Part shown: positions 29,453-38,063 of the stretch, in pieces
How the letters are laid out: every line of letters begins with the position of its first letter
Numbering within the stretch: the stretch's first letter is position 1
From: Acinetobacter pittii
Lineage (GTDB): Bacteria; Pseudomonadota; Gammaproteobacteria; Pseudomonadales; Moraxellaceae
DNA: 64,000 nt
Reading direction: 5' to 3'
NCBI RefSeq assembly: GCF_034064985.1
Contig: NZ_CP139249.1
Span: 3,782,001 to 3,846,000 of the forward strand
Translations under genes and position numbers: made by a program
The notes under the pieces: generated by a model
Databases searched by the model: none
Seen by the model: the letters and a program-made list of their open reading frames with translations, nothing else
What the model was told of the DNA's origin: nothing

Positions 29453-30022
29453 TCAACTTTTTTTCTGAGCAAGTAATTGCCTAAAGTGCTGCCATTTAAA
29501 ATGAGGGCCCGGATCGGTTTTTCGGCCAGGAGCAACATCCGAATGCCCAGCAATATGGTTTTTAATTTCTGGATAAGCTTGGCGAATGGCAGTAACAACG
29601 TCAGTTAATACTTGATATTGTACATCTTCAAAAGGTAAATCATCACTTCCTTCAAGCTCGATACCAATTGAATAATCATTGCATTCAACTTTGGCTAAGT
29701 AGCTTGAACGCCCTGCATGCCATGCACGATCATTAAAGTTAACAAACTGTAGGACTTCACCTGTTCGTAAAATTAACAGGTGTGTAGAGACTTGCATACC
29801 TTCAATAGTCTGAAAATAGGGATGAACTGACCAATCTAATTTATTCTGGAAAAACTGCTCAATATAGCCACCTCCAAATTGAGACGGTGGCAAACTAATA
29901 TTATGAACCACAATCATTTGAATTTCGGTACCAGTCGGACGCTGGTTAAAATTTGGAGAAGGGATTTGCCTCGCCCCTTTTAATTGTCCATCTATAACTT
30001 CATACGCTGTGATTTGCTTCAT
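29453..30022 (-). CDS. ampD: 1,6-anhydro-N-acetylmuramyl-L-alanine amidase
   Basis: The 189-residue protein is a zinc amidase of the Amidase_2 family. Zinc ligands His40, His160 and Asp170 are visible in VVHN and HSDVAPGRKTDPG, as in AmpD. It cleaves anhydro-muropeptides in the cytoplasm during wall recycling, and its loss derepresses AmpC-type beta-lactamase in many bacteria. It is divergent from nadC. Confidence 0.94.
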   Translation of the reverse strand: MKQITAYEVIDGQLKGARQIPSPNFNQRPTGTEIQMIVVHNISLPPSQFGGGYIEQFFQNKLDWSVHPYFQTIEGMQVSTHLLILRTGEVLQFVNFNDRAWHAGRSSYLAKVECNDYSIGIELEGSDDLPFEDVQYQVLTDVVTAIRQAYPEIKNHIAGHSDVAPGRKTDPGPHFKWQHFRQLLAQKKS

Positions 30023-30193
30023 TGAGATGCCAATAAATTGCTTGCCAATTGTTTTAGTTTAAAACAGTTATCTACTTTTCAAAGTAGTAAATGCGATTGT
30101 TTATCGCGATTAATCTCATAAAACAGCTTATTTTTCAGGTCGACGATGCTAATATATCGCAAGTTTTAGGGTCATCGACAAAATGGAAACCGT

Positions 30194-31039
30194 ATGAGCA
30201 TACCTCAGTCTTTGCTTGAACAATCAATTCAAATCAATATTCAACAAGCATTACAAGAAGATATTGGGGACGGTGACATTACCGCGATGCTCACACCTGA
30301 AGATGAGCAAGCCACTGCAACCATTATTAGCCGCGAAGATATGGTTTTAGCTGGACAGCCGTGGGTAAATGCACTCATCTCAGCTTATGACAATACTGTT
30401 CAGGTGACTTGGCTAAAACAAGAAGGTGAACGTGTTGCTGCAAACGAAGCCTTTTTAAAGCTTGCTGGTTCTGCACGTAGCTTACTGACTGTAGAGCGCC
30501 CTGCTTTAAACTTTATTCAAACTTTGTCTGCTGTTGCAACAAAAACTGCTGAATATGTTCAACATCTTGAAGGTTTAAATACAAAACTTCTCGATACACG
30601 TAAAACTCTACCAGGCTTACGTATTGCACAAAAATATGCGGTTGCTATTGGCGGCGGACAAAACCATCGTCTTGGCTTATTTGATGCGTTCTTAATTAAA
30701 GAAAACCATATTATGGCAGCGGGTGGTATTGCTCAAGCAATCACCAAAGCACATCAAATTGCACCGGGCAAACCTGTTGAAGTCGAAGTTGAAACTTGGG
30801 ATGAACTAAACCAAGCACTTGAAGCTGGGGCGGACATTGTCATGCTCGATAACTTCAGTCAACAGCAAATGATTGATGCCGTAAAACATGTGGCGGGCCG
30901 CTGTAAACTCGAAGCATCTGGCAATATCACTATTGAAAATTTGCGCGAAGTTGCCACTACTGGTGTTGACTACATTTCTATGGGTGTACTGACTAAAGAC
31001 GTTAGAGCTGTTGATTTATCTATGCGTTTTAATGCTTAG
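30194..31039 (+). CDS. nadC: Nicotinate-nucleotide pyrophosphorylase (carboxylating)
   Basis: The 281-residue protein has EDIGDGDIT near residue 20, the RKTLPGLR phosphate-binding segment near residue 136 and a C-terminal LEASGNI motif, all typical of quinolinate phosphoribosyltransferase. It makes nicotinate mononucleotide from quinolinate and PRPP in NAD synthesis. Its stop codon overlaps the end of a small convergent gene by four bases. Confidence 0.96.
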   Translation: MSIPQSLLEQSIQINIQQALQEDIGDGDITAMLTPEDEQATATIISREDMVLAGQPWVNALISAYDNTVQVTWLKQEGERVAANEAFLKLAGSARSLLTVERPALNFIQTLSAVATKTAEYVQHLEGLNTKLLDTRKTLPGLRIAQKYAVAIGGGQNHRLGLFDAFLIKENHIMAAGGIAQAITKAHQIAPGKPVEVEVETWDELNQALEAGADIVMLDNFSQQQMIDAVKHVAGRCKLEASGNITIENLREVATTGVDYISMGVLTKDVRAVDLSMRFNA

Positions 31040-31203
31040 ATAAAATCTGCGTCATTATTGGTATTTTTTTGCGACTTGGTCATGTCTGCAGCTTGTGTTT
31101 TTTGCCACGCTGACTGAGTCGCTTGTGCCCCACCATCACGTGGGTCAGCAGCCATTAAAACAAATGTAACTACTGCTAATAATACAATAAAACCTTGTAG
31201 CAT
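31036..31203 (-). CDS. Small membrane-anchored protein, 55 residues, unknown function
   Basis: An ATG at 31203 with GGGGA seven bases upstream opens a 55-codon frame that ends inside the nadC stop region. The product starts with a hydrophobic helix (residues 2-19, MLQGFIVLLAVVTFVLMAA) followed by a hydrophilic Gln, Asn and Thr-rich tail with a DPRDGG turn. It looks like a single-span inner-membrane protein with the tail on one side. I do not recognise the family. The ribosome site and sensible composition support translation. It is convergent with nadC with a 4-bp overlap. Confidence 0.6.
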   Translation of the reverse strand: MLQGFIVLLAVVTFVLMAADPRDGGAQATQSAWQKTQAADMTKSQKNTNNDADFI

Positions 31204-31580
31204 AAATTTTCCCCATTACTTTAAAAATTCAGGGTTTCAAGGTAAAAGATAAATATGACCAGGCTTAGGAGATTCTGTTACAAAAGGTAAGCCTTTATTT
31301 TTATTATTCATCTATACGACAGTATCTTCCAACATAGTATTTTATATAAACACCCTATTCCCTTTATTTACTATCGTGACAGGTGACATGGATGTCACCG
31401 TTTCTCTGTGTTATATGGAAGTAACATCAGAGAAACAGAGGTTTTTGTCACTTTTGACCTTTCAAAAGTGAGGAAGCCTATACAACATCTATTTGAATTT
31501 CATGTGATATAAGGCCGTGCTTTTTTATCAAAGTCATCTAAATCGGCTTTAAATAACAATTCCAATTCAGAGTATATAAC
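31204..31580. other. Non-coding gap with three consecutive hairpins
   Basis: No frame of note is seen in these 377 bp. At 31382-31399 lies an 8-bp stem (GGTGACAT / ATGTCACC). At 31400-31436 a 9-bp stem (GTTTCTCTG / CAGAGAAAC) is stacked on a 5-bp stem (TGTTA / TAACA). At 31448-31471 lies a 10-bp stem (TCACTTTTGA / TCAAAAGTGA). No T run follows the first two in either direction. The array lies downstream of plc and upstream of the small 55-residue gene. It may act as a terminator or mRNA end, or encode a structured RNA. Confidence 0.6.
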
Positions 31581-33749
31581 TTAAGACTCTAAATAACCCA
31601 TATAAGGATCAGAAATTGAATCTTCTTGAGTTTCAATACGTCCTGCAAAACGACGACTAAACGTAGCGTCATCAGCTAAAGTCACAGTGAAGTCATACCA
31701 ACCCCCAAATTCAGACATATCCCAAACCAGTTCTTTTTCAGAACTATTCGTTTCTATATTCCAAGTCTTATTTGGAAGATAAGCATTTGCTTTGACGTTG
31801 AGCTTGACTGACTTATTACCATCATGACGCACTTTTAAATACAAATTCGCATCACATTCTTCCACACATACTCTAATTTCCGGTAAAGCTTGAGTCTGGT
31901 TAACTTGACTCAAATTACCTTTAAATGCACGGTGGAAACCATTTGGTCCAAGTACCCACAAATCGTACTGCCCATTTGTAGTATTCCACACGTCATCAAG
32001 CTGTTTACCCGCCTCAACCATATAGCGACGAGGAGCTACCGTAAGATCTAATCGGTTATAGACATGGAAAACGGCTGCCTGTTTACCCGTATTAGAGAAC
32101 ATCAGCTTTACAGTCTTTTGTGCTGCATCGACTTTGGCACTGGTGTGCAAAATATATGGCAAAGCACGTGATGGTCTAATTCCCATTTCTTGCTGAGGAA
32201 ATTGCTGCTGGCTCGGAACAGGAACTTGTGGCAATAAAGCTTGAGCAACACGAATCGCATCGGCTTCCGCTTTTGTTTTCTTCCCATCTAGTTCAGCAAC
32301 AGGCAGAACGTTCGGTGTTTTAAAATTAAATGCTGACGTTAAATCACCACATACGGCGCGGCGGTATGGACTAATGTTAGGTTCTTGCACACCAAAGCGT
32401 TTTTCCAAAAACTGTAAAATAGAGGTATGGTCAAAGACTTGAGAATTTACCCATCCTCCACGGCTCCACGGCGAAATTACATACATTGGAACGCGTATAC
32501 CTGGGCCATACACCCGCCCATCCGTTTCGGGTTGAGATTTTGAAGTCGCTACAGCTGGATGGTTAAAGTACTCATAAGATACTTGCTGATCACTTAATGT
32601 AGTTTTTCCATATACAACACCGTTTATATCTTTAGAAGGTGCACTTGGTGAAGGAACATGGTCAAAGAAACCGTCATTTTCATCGAAGTTCACCAATAAA
32701 ACGGTTTGGCTCCACAACTCAGGGTTTTCAGTTAATGCATTTAATACTTCCTGAATATACCAAGCACCTTGCACAGGACTAGATGGCCCTGGATGTTCAC
32801 TGTAAGTTGCAGGAGCGACCAACCAACTCACCTGCGGTAATTTACCTTGTGCGATATCAGCTTTAAAAGTTCCTAAAAAACCACCGTCCGGCATGGTATT
32901 GGCAATACCTTTGTAAAGTGGTTGAGTCGCATCAATCTTTTCATCGTATGCTGGGCATATTGGTGTATCGTTGCTGACAGGCTGACCAGATTGCTCGTTT
33001 GCACGGCGATACTGTTTGAAACCAGCTAAAGGGTTATCAGTAAAGTTATCCGGCATGTTTTGATAAACTTTCCATGTCACGCCAGCCTGCTGTAAGCGCT
33101 CAGGATACGTCGTCCATTCATAACCTTCTGTTGATGGTCCAATTCCATCAAATTCGTTGACCACACTGGCGACACCTGCACCCGTAGGGCCATTCGTTCC
33201 CGTCCAGATAAACTTACGGTTTGGGTTGGTCCCTGCATGCATGGCACAGTGGTAAGCATCACAAATGGTAAAAGCATTCGCTAAAGCAAACTGATATTCA
33301 ACTTCTTGTTTTTTATAATAACCCATCGATTGTGTTTTTTTAGACGCCACCCAATCACTCATTCGCCCATTGTCCCAAGCGGCTTGGCCATCAGACCAAG
33401 AGTGAGGTGTACCTGAAACACGCTGAGCATTTCCTAAACGGCTGTCGAGATGGTAAGGCAATACTTTCTTTTTATTCGCATCGTATTGCTCCCAAACCTT
33501 TCGGCCTTCCGTCATAGGAATAGTAAAGCGGTCACCAAAACCACGTACACCTTTTAGTGTTCCAAAGTAATTATCAAATGAACGGTTTTCCTGAGTCAAA
33601 ATCACAATGTGTTTAACATCTTGAATTGTTCCACTTTCAACTTTGGCGTCAATTGCTAACGCTTTTTGAATACTCAGCGGGAAACTCGCTAGAGCAGCTG
33701 TCCCAAACATGGTTTTTGTAGAATTTAAAAGAAATTCGCGACGATTCAT
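31581..33749 (-). CDS. plc: Phospholipase C, phosphocholine-specific type, Tat-exported
   Basis: The 722-residue protein begins MNRREFLLNSTK with a twin-arginine pair and a hydrophobic stretch ending at SIQKALA (residue about 32), a Tat signal. The mature part has the phosphoesterase motif TQENRSFDNYFG near residue 52 and two C-terminal DUF756-like beta domains (about residues 510-700), the layout of non-haemolytic and haemolytic bacterial phospholipases C. It would hydrolyse phosphatidylcholine outside the cytoplasm. A small lipoprotein gene lies 21 bp upstream on the same strand and may be co-transcribed. Confidence 0.94.
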   Translation of the reverse strand: MNRREFLLNSTKTMFGTAALASFPLSIQKALAIDAKVESGTIQDVKHIVILTQENRSFDNYFGTLKGVRGFGDRFTIPMTEGRKVWEQYDANKKKVLPYHLDSRLGNAQRVSGTPHSWSDGQAAWDNGRMSDWVASKKTQSMGYYKKQEVEYQFALANAFTICDAYHCAMHAGTNPNRKFIWTGTNGPTGAGVASVVNEFDGIGPSTEGYEWTTYPERLQQAGVTWKVYQNMPDNFTDNPLAGFKQYRRANEQSGQPVSNDTPICPAYDEKIDATQPLYKGIANTMPDGGFLGTFKADIAQGKLPQVSWLVAPATYSEHPGPSSPVQGAWYIQEVLNALTENPELWSQTVLLVNFDENDGFFDHVPSPSAPSKDINGVVYGKTTLSDQQVSYEYFNHPAVATSKSQPETDGRVYGPGIRVPMYVISPWSRGGWVNSQVFDHTSILQFLEKRFGVQEPNISPYRRAVCGDLTSAFNFKTPNVLPVAELDGKKTKAEADAIRVAQALLPQVPVPSQQQFPQQEMGIRPSRALPYILHTSAKVDAAQKTVKLMFSNTGKQAAVFHVYNRLDLTVAPRRYMVEAGKQLDDVWNTTNGQYDLWVLGPNGFHRAFKGNLSQVNQTQALPEIRVCVEECDANLYLKVRHDGNKSVKLNVKANAYLPNKTWNIETNSSEKELVWDMSEFGGWYDFTVTLADDATFSRRFAGRIETQEDSISDPYMGYLES

Positions 33750-33770
33750 TAGTTCTATCCTGAGTTCTTA

Positions 33771-33905
33771 TTATGGTGCACAGTGCATTTTGCAATTACT
33801 GGTAGGCGGTGTTGTGGGCGATGAATTATCTGAGTCGTTATCATCATTACAAGCACTGAGCATGAGTGCTAAAGATGTAATTAATAAAAGTGAAAGTTTT
33901 CGCAT
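33771..33905 (-). CDS. Small lipoprotein, 44 residues, unknown function, upstream of plc
   Basis: An ATG at 33905 with GGAAAG seven bases upstream encodes 44 residues: a signal sequence with a lipobox-like LSAC (Cys19), then an Asp, Asn, Ser and Pro-rich tail ending in a CKMHC motif (Cys38, Cys42). The mature lipopeptide would be about 26 residues with three cysteines. It ends 21 bp before plc on the same strand, so co-transcription is likely. The family is not recognised. The acidic run after the lipidated cysteine (NDDNDSD) is usual for outer-membrane-sorted lipoproteins. Confidence 0.7.
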   Translation of the reverse strand: MRKLSLLLITSLALMLSACNDDNDSDNSSPTTPPTSNCKMHCAP

Positions 33906-33994
33906 TGGTTCTTTCCAAACGGTTTAAATGCGAACTACTAATAAAGCGAAAAGGTGACAGGCAAGTGATGTTTTTATGTCGATTTGATGAAGGC

Positions 33995-34026
33995 ATAAAA
34001 AAACGCATCCGAAGATGCGTTTTTTA
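33995..34026. terminator. Terminator downstream of rph
   Basis: A 9-bp stem (AAACGCATC / GATGCGTTT) closes on a CGAA tetraloop. The A run on the left gives a U run for minus-strand rph transcripts, and T residues on the right suit plus-strand read-through. Confidence 0.88.
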
Positions 34027-34038
34027 GAAAACTTAAAC

Positions 34039-34755
34039 TTACCAGCCTAAAGCTTCTTGTTGCTTTTTAATGAGCTCGGCAATTCCTTTTTCAGCCATTT
34101 CTAACATGGCATTGCTCTGAGCACGGGTAAACGGTTTATCTTCAGCTGTACCTTGAATTTCAATAAACTCACCTGCTTGTGTCATCACGACATTTAAGTC
34201 AGTTTGACAGTTCGAGTCTTCTTCATAGCAAAGATCAAGCAACACTTCGTCCTGATACATACCAACAGAAATTGCAGCAACCAACCCTTTAAGCGGATCA
34301 TGCTTAATTTTCTTTTGAGACAATAAAACATTCATCGCATCAACCAATGCTACAGCAGCACCAGTGATTGAAGCAGTACGTGTACCACCATCAGCCTGAA
34401 TCACGTCACAGTCGATGGTAATCGTGTTTTCACCAAGCTTTTTCAAATCAACCATCGCACGTAAGCTACGGCCAATCAAACGTTGGATTTCTTGAGTACG
34501 ACCAGTTTGTTTACCACGAGCCGCTTCACGGTCACAACGTGAATGTGTTGAACGCGGTAACATGCCATATTCTGCCGTTACCCAGCCTTGGCCTTGGCCT
34601 TTTAAAAAGCGTGGCACTGAGTTATCAATGCTTGCAGTACAAAGGACTTTGGTGTGACCAAATTCGACCAGCACAGAACCTTCAGCATAACGGGTGTAGT
34701 TTCGTGTAATTTTCACTTCACGTAATTGGTCTAATGCACGTTGGTCAATACGCAT
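34039..34755 (-). CDS. rph: Ribonuclease PH
   Basis: The 238-residue protein has the full RNase PH fold with [21 protein letters not shown] (phosphate-binding arginines near residue 86) and [18 protein letters not shown] near residue 120. It trims tRNA 3' ends by phosphorolysis. Length and start match the family exactly. Confidence 0.97.
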   Translation of the reverse strand: MRIDQRALDQLREVKITRNYTRYAEGSVLVEFGHTKVLCTASIDNSVPRFLKGQGQGWVTAEYGMLPRSTHSRCDREAARGKQTGRTQEIQRLIGRSLRAMVDLKKLGENTITIDCDVIQADGGTRTASITGAAVALVDAMNVLLSQKKIKHDPLKGLVAAISVGMYQDEVLLDLCYEEDSNCQTDLNVVMTQAGEFIEIQGTAEDKPFTRAQSNAMLEMAEKGIAELIKKQQEALGW

Positions 34756-34874
34756 AATCCTTCCTAACTTCTCTTAAATACAAACTTGGGCATAGTATAG
34801 CAAAGGATTTTGACAGGTTGAGTTTATTCCCTACTTTCAAATGTAAGTCTGCAATTTTCATGACTCGAAAAATA

Positions 34875-34902
34875 AAAATAGCCCCTAAAAAGGGGCTATT
34901 TT
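34875..34902 (-). terminator. Terminator of the desaturase operon
   Basis: An 11-bp stem (AAAATAGCCCC / GGGGCTATTTT) with a 6-nt loop lies 13 bp after the desaturase stop. The base of the stem supplies the U run. Confidence 0.88.
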
Positions 34903-34915
34903 GAAATTATTTAAA

Positions 34916-36064
34916 TTACGCAAATTTGAATTTTGCTTTTAACTTTTCCAATGTCTGCATTACTTTTCCAGTGGTATGGTTTGGCAGTGAACATTTCGCC
35001 AAACGTACCCATACACTCCAGAACTGGCGCATAAAGTTCGCTTCATTGTAGTTAATGCCATATTCTGCACAAAGTGCCTTAATTTTCGGTGCTACTTCTT
35101 TATAGCGATTAGCTGGCATATCTGGAAATAAATGGTGTTCAATTTGATGACTTAAGTTACCACTCATAAAGTGCATCCATTCTGTACCACTAAAATTACT
35201 TGAACCACGAATTTGACGTAAATACCACTCTGCCTTGGTTTCAGTGTCGGTATTATCAGGCTCAAACGTTTCTGCATCTTCTGTAAAGTGGCCGTTAAAA
35301 ATCACGGCAGATGACCACAAGTTACGAATAATATTCGCAACTACATTTCCTGCAAAAACCGGTAAAAACATAGGGCCAGAGATCACAGGGAAAAACACAT
35401 AGTCTTTTAAAACTTGGCGAGTGGCTTTTTTACGGACTTTAGCCGAATCTTTCCAAACCTGTTTCCAGCTCTTGGTTTTATAAACTAATGCATCTTCAAG
35501 ATGTAAGTTTTGTACACCCACATACCATTCAAAGAAAAACATTAACTGTAGACCAAGTGGAATATTAAACAGGTGACGAGGTTCCCACTTCTGTTGATCA
35601 CTTACTCGCAAAATACCATAACCTACATCATGGTCTTTACCAACAATATTGGTATAGGTGTGGTGCACATAGTTATGTGTTTCACGCCAATCATCACCCG
35701 ATGCAATGGTATCCCAATCGTAAGTATTACCGTTTAGGCTTGGTTCATTTAACCAGTCAAACTGACCGTGCATGACGTTATGACCAAGTTCCATATTTTC
35801 TACAATTTTAGAAATACCTAATAAGCCTGTGCCTAGTAGCCAGACTGGCGGAATCCAACCACCAAACATCAACATGCCACGTGATGCGATTTCAGTGTAG
35901 CGAACAAAATTACGCACTTTGTAGATATATTTTGCGTCTTGTTCACCAAGGCTCTGCATCACGTCTTGGCGAATCTGCTCAACACGGCGACCAAACTCTT
36001 CTGTCTGTTCTGGAGTTAAATGAGCAGATTTAGAAACGGTAGAAAATTCTAATGCCATATTCAT
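34916..36064 (-). CDS. desB: Membrane acyl-lipid / acyl-CoA desaturase, DesB-like
   Basis: The 382-residue integral-membrane protein has the three histidine boxes of di-iron desaturases: GHNVMH (His95, His99), HNYVHH (His130, 134, 135) and HQIEHH at about residue 307. It introduces double bonds into fatty acyl chains using electrons from a reductase. The gene order reductase-desaturase with a divergent TetR gene matches the Pseudomonas aeruginosa desT-desCB system. An ATG two codons in (36058) is an alternative start. Confidence 0.93.
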   Translation of the reverse strand: MNMALEFSTVSKSAHLTPEQTEEFGRRVEQIRQDVMQSLGEQDAKYIYKVRNFVRYTEIASRGMLMFGGWIPPVWLLGTGLLGISKIVENMELGHNVMHGQFDWLNEPSLNGNTYDWDTIASGDDWRETHNYVHHTYTNIVGKDHDVGYGILRVSDQQKWEPRHLFNIPLGLQLMFFFEWYVGVQNLHLEDALVYKTKSWKQVWKDSAKVRKKATRQVLKDYVFFPVISGPMFLPVFAGNVVANIIRNLWSSAVIFNGHFTEDAETFEPDNTDTETKAEWYLRQIRGSSNFSGTEWMHFMSGNLSHQIEHHLFPDMPANRYKEVAPKIKALCAEYGINYNEANFMRQFWSVWVRLAKCSLPNHTTGKVMQTLEKLKAKFKFA

Positions 36065-36088
36065 AGGGTTAATCCTCTTTAATTCTTT

Positions 36089-37114
36089 TTATAGATCAAT
36101 CGTGACTGGGCTTAATGCCTGGCTCACGCATAGTTTAATTGGACGGTTAGGTTGGTCTTCAATTTCACCGGTTAACAGGTTTTGAGTAACTCCACTTACT
36201 TTGGTACAGCTGCATTTATTGCAGACACCCATACGGCAACCATGTTGTGGGCGTAAACCAGCCTGCTCTGCACTGCTCAGTAAATTTGTTTCAGCTAAAA
36301 ACTCGTGTTGAGCACGGCGGAAAATAACAGGCTGTGCTGCATGTGTACCAGTCACTTGAAGTGGCTGAAAATACTCTTGATGAAGCTGCGACTGAGCACC
36401 TTTTTGTGCATAAATTTCATTGGCTTGCTGCATCATGCCATGATGACCACAAACATAAGTTGCTGTCTGCTCAAAATCTGGAACCAGCTTTTGCAGTAAA
36501 CTTTCAGTTAAATGCTGCTTTTGCTCGGTGGTATTAAAAAAATGATATTGAAGCTGTGGGTGCTGTTCTGCCAAAGCTTTTAATTCGGCATGAAAAATTT
36601 CCGCACGATTAAAATAAATGACATGAATTTGTTCAAGTTGCTGTTTTAAAGCTTGCTGCAAGAGTGAATAAATTGCAGTTATACCGCTTCCTGACGCAAT
36701 CAAAATCGCAGGATGCTGACCTTGGTGCAAAGTGAAATCACCTTGTGGCTGTGAAATCTCCACACACTCGCCCACATGTAATAGTTGAGCTGCACGAGAC
36801 ACCAAACCTTGTACTTTAATACCTAAAGCGATTTCACCCTGAGTAGTCACTTCAATAATTGAATAACTACGCTGTTGGTAAACGCCATCGATGAGCAAAG
36901 TCAGCAGAATACTTTGACCTGCGCGGACCTGATCGAAATTAAAATTATGATTCGGTTTAAGCTTGATAAGCACCATATCGGTATGAAGTGGCTGAACTGC
37001 AGTAACTTCTGCAAGTACCCTTTTCCACGCCCAAGTCATGTTAATTTTCTGCAAGACAAAATCAACGAAATCTTCTCGAACCCAATGTGGCTGATAGCTA
37101 AGTGTTGCGTTCAT
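36089..37114 (-). CDS. desC: Ferredoxin-NADP reductase-type electron donor for the desaturase, DesC-like
   Basis: The 341-residue protein has an FAD domain (QRSYSI near residue 77), an NAD(P) domain (ASGSGITAIYSLL near residue 140) and a C-terminal plant-type [2Fe-2S] ferredoxin domain with CRMGVCNKC at about residues 291-299 and a last Cys near residue 329. It would pass electrons from NAD(P)H to DesB. A GAGGAA ribosome site precedes the ATG. It is 24 bp upstream of desB in one operon. Confidence 0.92.
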   Translation of the reverse strand: MNATLSYQPHWVREDFVDFVLQKINMTWAWKRVLAEVTAVQPLHTDMVLIKLKPNHNFNFDQVRAGQSILLTLLIDGVYQQRSYSIIEVTTQGEIALGIKVQGLVSRAAQLLHVGECVEISQPQGDFTLHQGQHPAILIASGSGITAIYSLLQQALKQQLEQIHVIYFNRAEIFHAELKALAEQHPQLQYHFFNTTEQKQHLTESLLQKLVPDFEQTATYVCGHHGMMQQANEIYAQKGAQSQLHQEYFQPLQVTGTHAAQPVIFRRAQHEFLAETNLLSSAEQAGLRPQHGCRMGVCNKCSCTKVSGVTQNLLTGEIEDQPNRPIKLCVSQALSPVTIDL

Positions 37115-37146
37115 ACGTTCCTCTTTTGTTTCTGGCTATTTATTTG

Positions 37147-37221
37147 AGTGAACACATGTTCGTATAGTGAACATATGTACACTATATTTATAACTGTTCA
37201 CTCAGTCAACACTTGTTCACT
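37147..37221. promoter_or_regulatory. Four tandem operator-like palindromes spaced 19 bp apart
   Basis: Sites at 37147 (AGTGAACACATGTTCGTA), 37166 (AGTGAACATATGTACACT) and 37204 (AGTCAACACTTGTTCACT) share the form AGTGAACA-NN-TGTTCACT. At 37185 the left half is degenerate and the right half is a perfect TGTTCACT. The four starts are 19 bp apart, so the sites lie about two helical turns from each other on nearly the same face. They lie 33 bp before desC and 66 bp before the regulator gene, and so are likely DesT-type operators controlling both. Confidence 0.85.
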
Positions 37222-37287
37222 ATTTTTTTTATGAAAGTTTGCTCTTTTTTGTTAGACTTTGGCTCACGGTTTAAATAGGTTCTTTTA

Positions 37288-37926
37288 ATGTCGATACGGG
37301 ATGAACGAAAACAGCAAAGTCGTCAGGCACTTCTAGATGCAGCCTTGCATCTGAGCACGTCTGGGCGTTCGTTCAGTAGTATCAGTTTGCGTGAAGTTGC
37401 ACGTGAAGTAGGTTTAGTACCGACAGCGTTCTATCGTCATTTTCAAGACATGGATGAACTCGGGAAAGAATTGGTTGACCAAGTTGCCCTACATTTAAAA
37501 AGCGTTTTACATCAACTAGGGCAAAGTTATTTACAACATAAATCTGCTAAAACCCAAACCAGTATTGAGCTATTTGTACAGGCAGTAAATCATAGCCCTA
37601 AACAGTGGCAATTTATGATTTCAGAGCGTTGGGGAGGCTCAGAAACAGTTCGTGCAGCCATTGCCCGAGAAATCGAATTTTTGATCGAAGATCTCACAAC
37701 TGATCTGACTAAACTCGAAAATTTTAAACATATTCAAGAGCCTCAAGACTTAAATGTCTTATCTACCATTTTGACCAATATGTCATTTACATGGGCAATG
37801 ACGTGGCTCAACCTATCAAAACAATATCAAGGTGAACAGCTCAAGCTGCAACAAACTGCCTTTATTGAAAATGCTTCTACACAAGTTCGCCTACTCTTTA
37901 GAGGGATTGCAAACTGGGAACGATAG
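37288..37926 (+). CDS. desT: TetR-family repressor of the desaturase operon, DesT/FabR-like
   Basis: The 212-residue protein has an N-terminal TetR helix-turn-helix (about residues 10-60, SLREVAREVGLVPTAFYRHF) and a ligand domain of the DesT/FabR type. It is divergent from desC across the operator array. In Pseudomonas, DesT senses the saturation of acyl-CoA and represses desCB. The same role is inferred here from order and operator. Direct proof of ligand is lacking. Confidence 0.88.
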   Translation: MSIRDERKQQSRQALLDAALHLSTSGRSFSSISLREVAREVGLVPTAFYRHFQDMDELGKELVDQVALHLKSVLHQLGQSYLQHKSAKTQTSIELFVQAVNHSPKQWQFMISERWGGSETVRAAIAREIEFLIEDLTTDLTKLENFKHIQEPQDLNVLSTILTNMSFTWAMTWLNLSKQYQGEQLKLQQTAFIENASTQVRLLFRGIANWER

Positions 37927-38063
37927 AAGCGGCAAATGACAAAAAATAGGTTATGTGGTAATACGTAAAGAGAGAAAGAAAAAGGCTAAAAATTTCGAGA
38001 AAAGTCTTTTTCTTTTTACAGGAAGTAAATTATTAGTTAGGCCAAACTGGTGTGGGAATACCT

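Noticed and set aside
33709..33927. Plus-strand 72-codon frame opposite the plc start
   Set aside because: The opposite strand carries a better supported signal-peptide lipoprotein with a ribosome site, and the plus-strand frame runs into the 5' part of plc.
37147..37221. Short CRISPR-like repeat array
   Set aside because: The 19-bp periodic units are themselves palindromic, have one-base spacers and lie between divergent regulator and target genes, so operators explain them.
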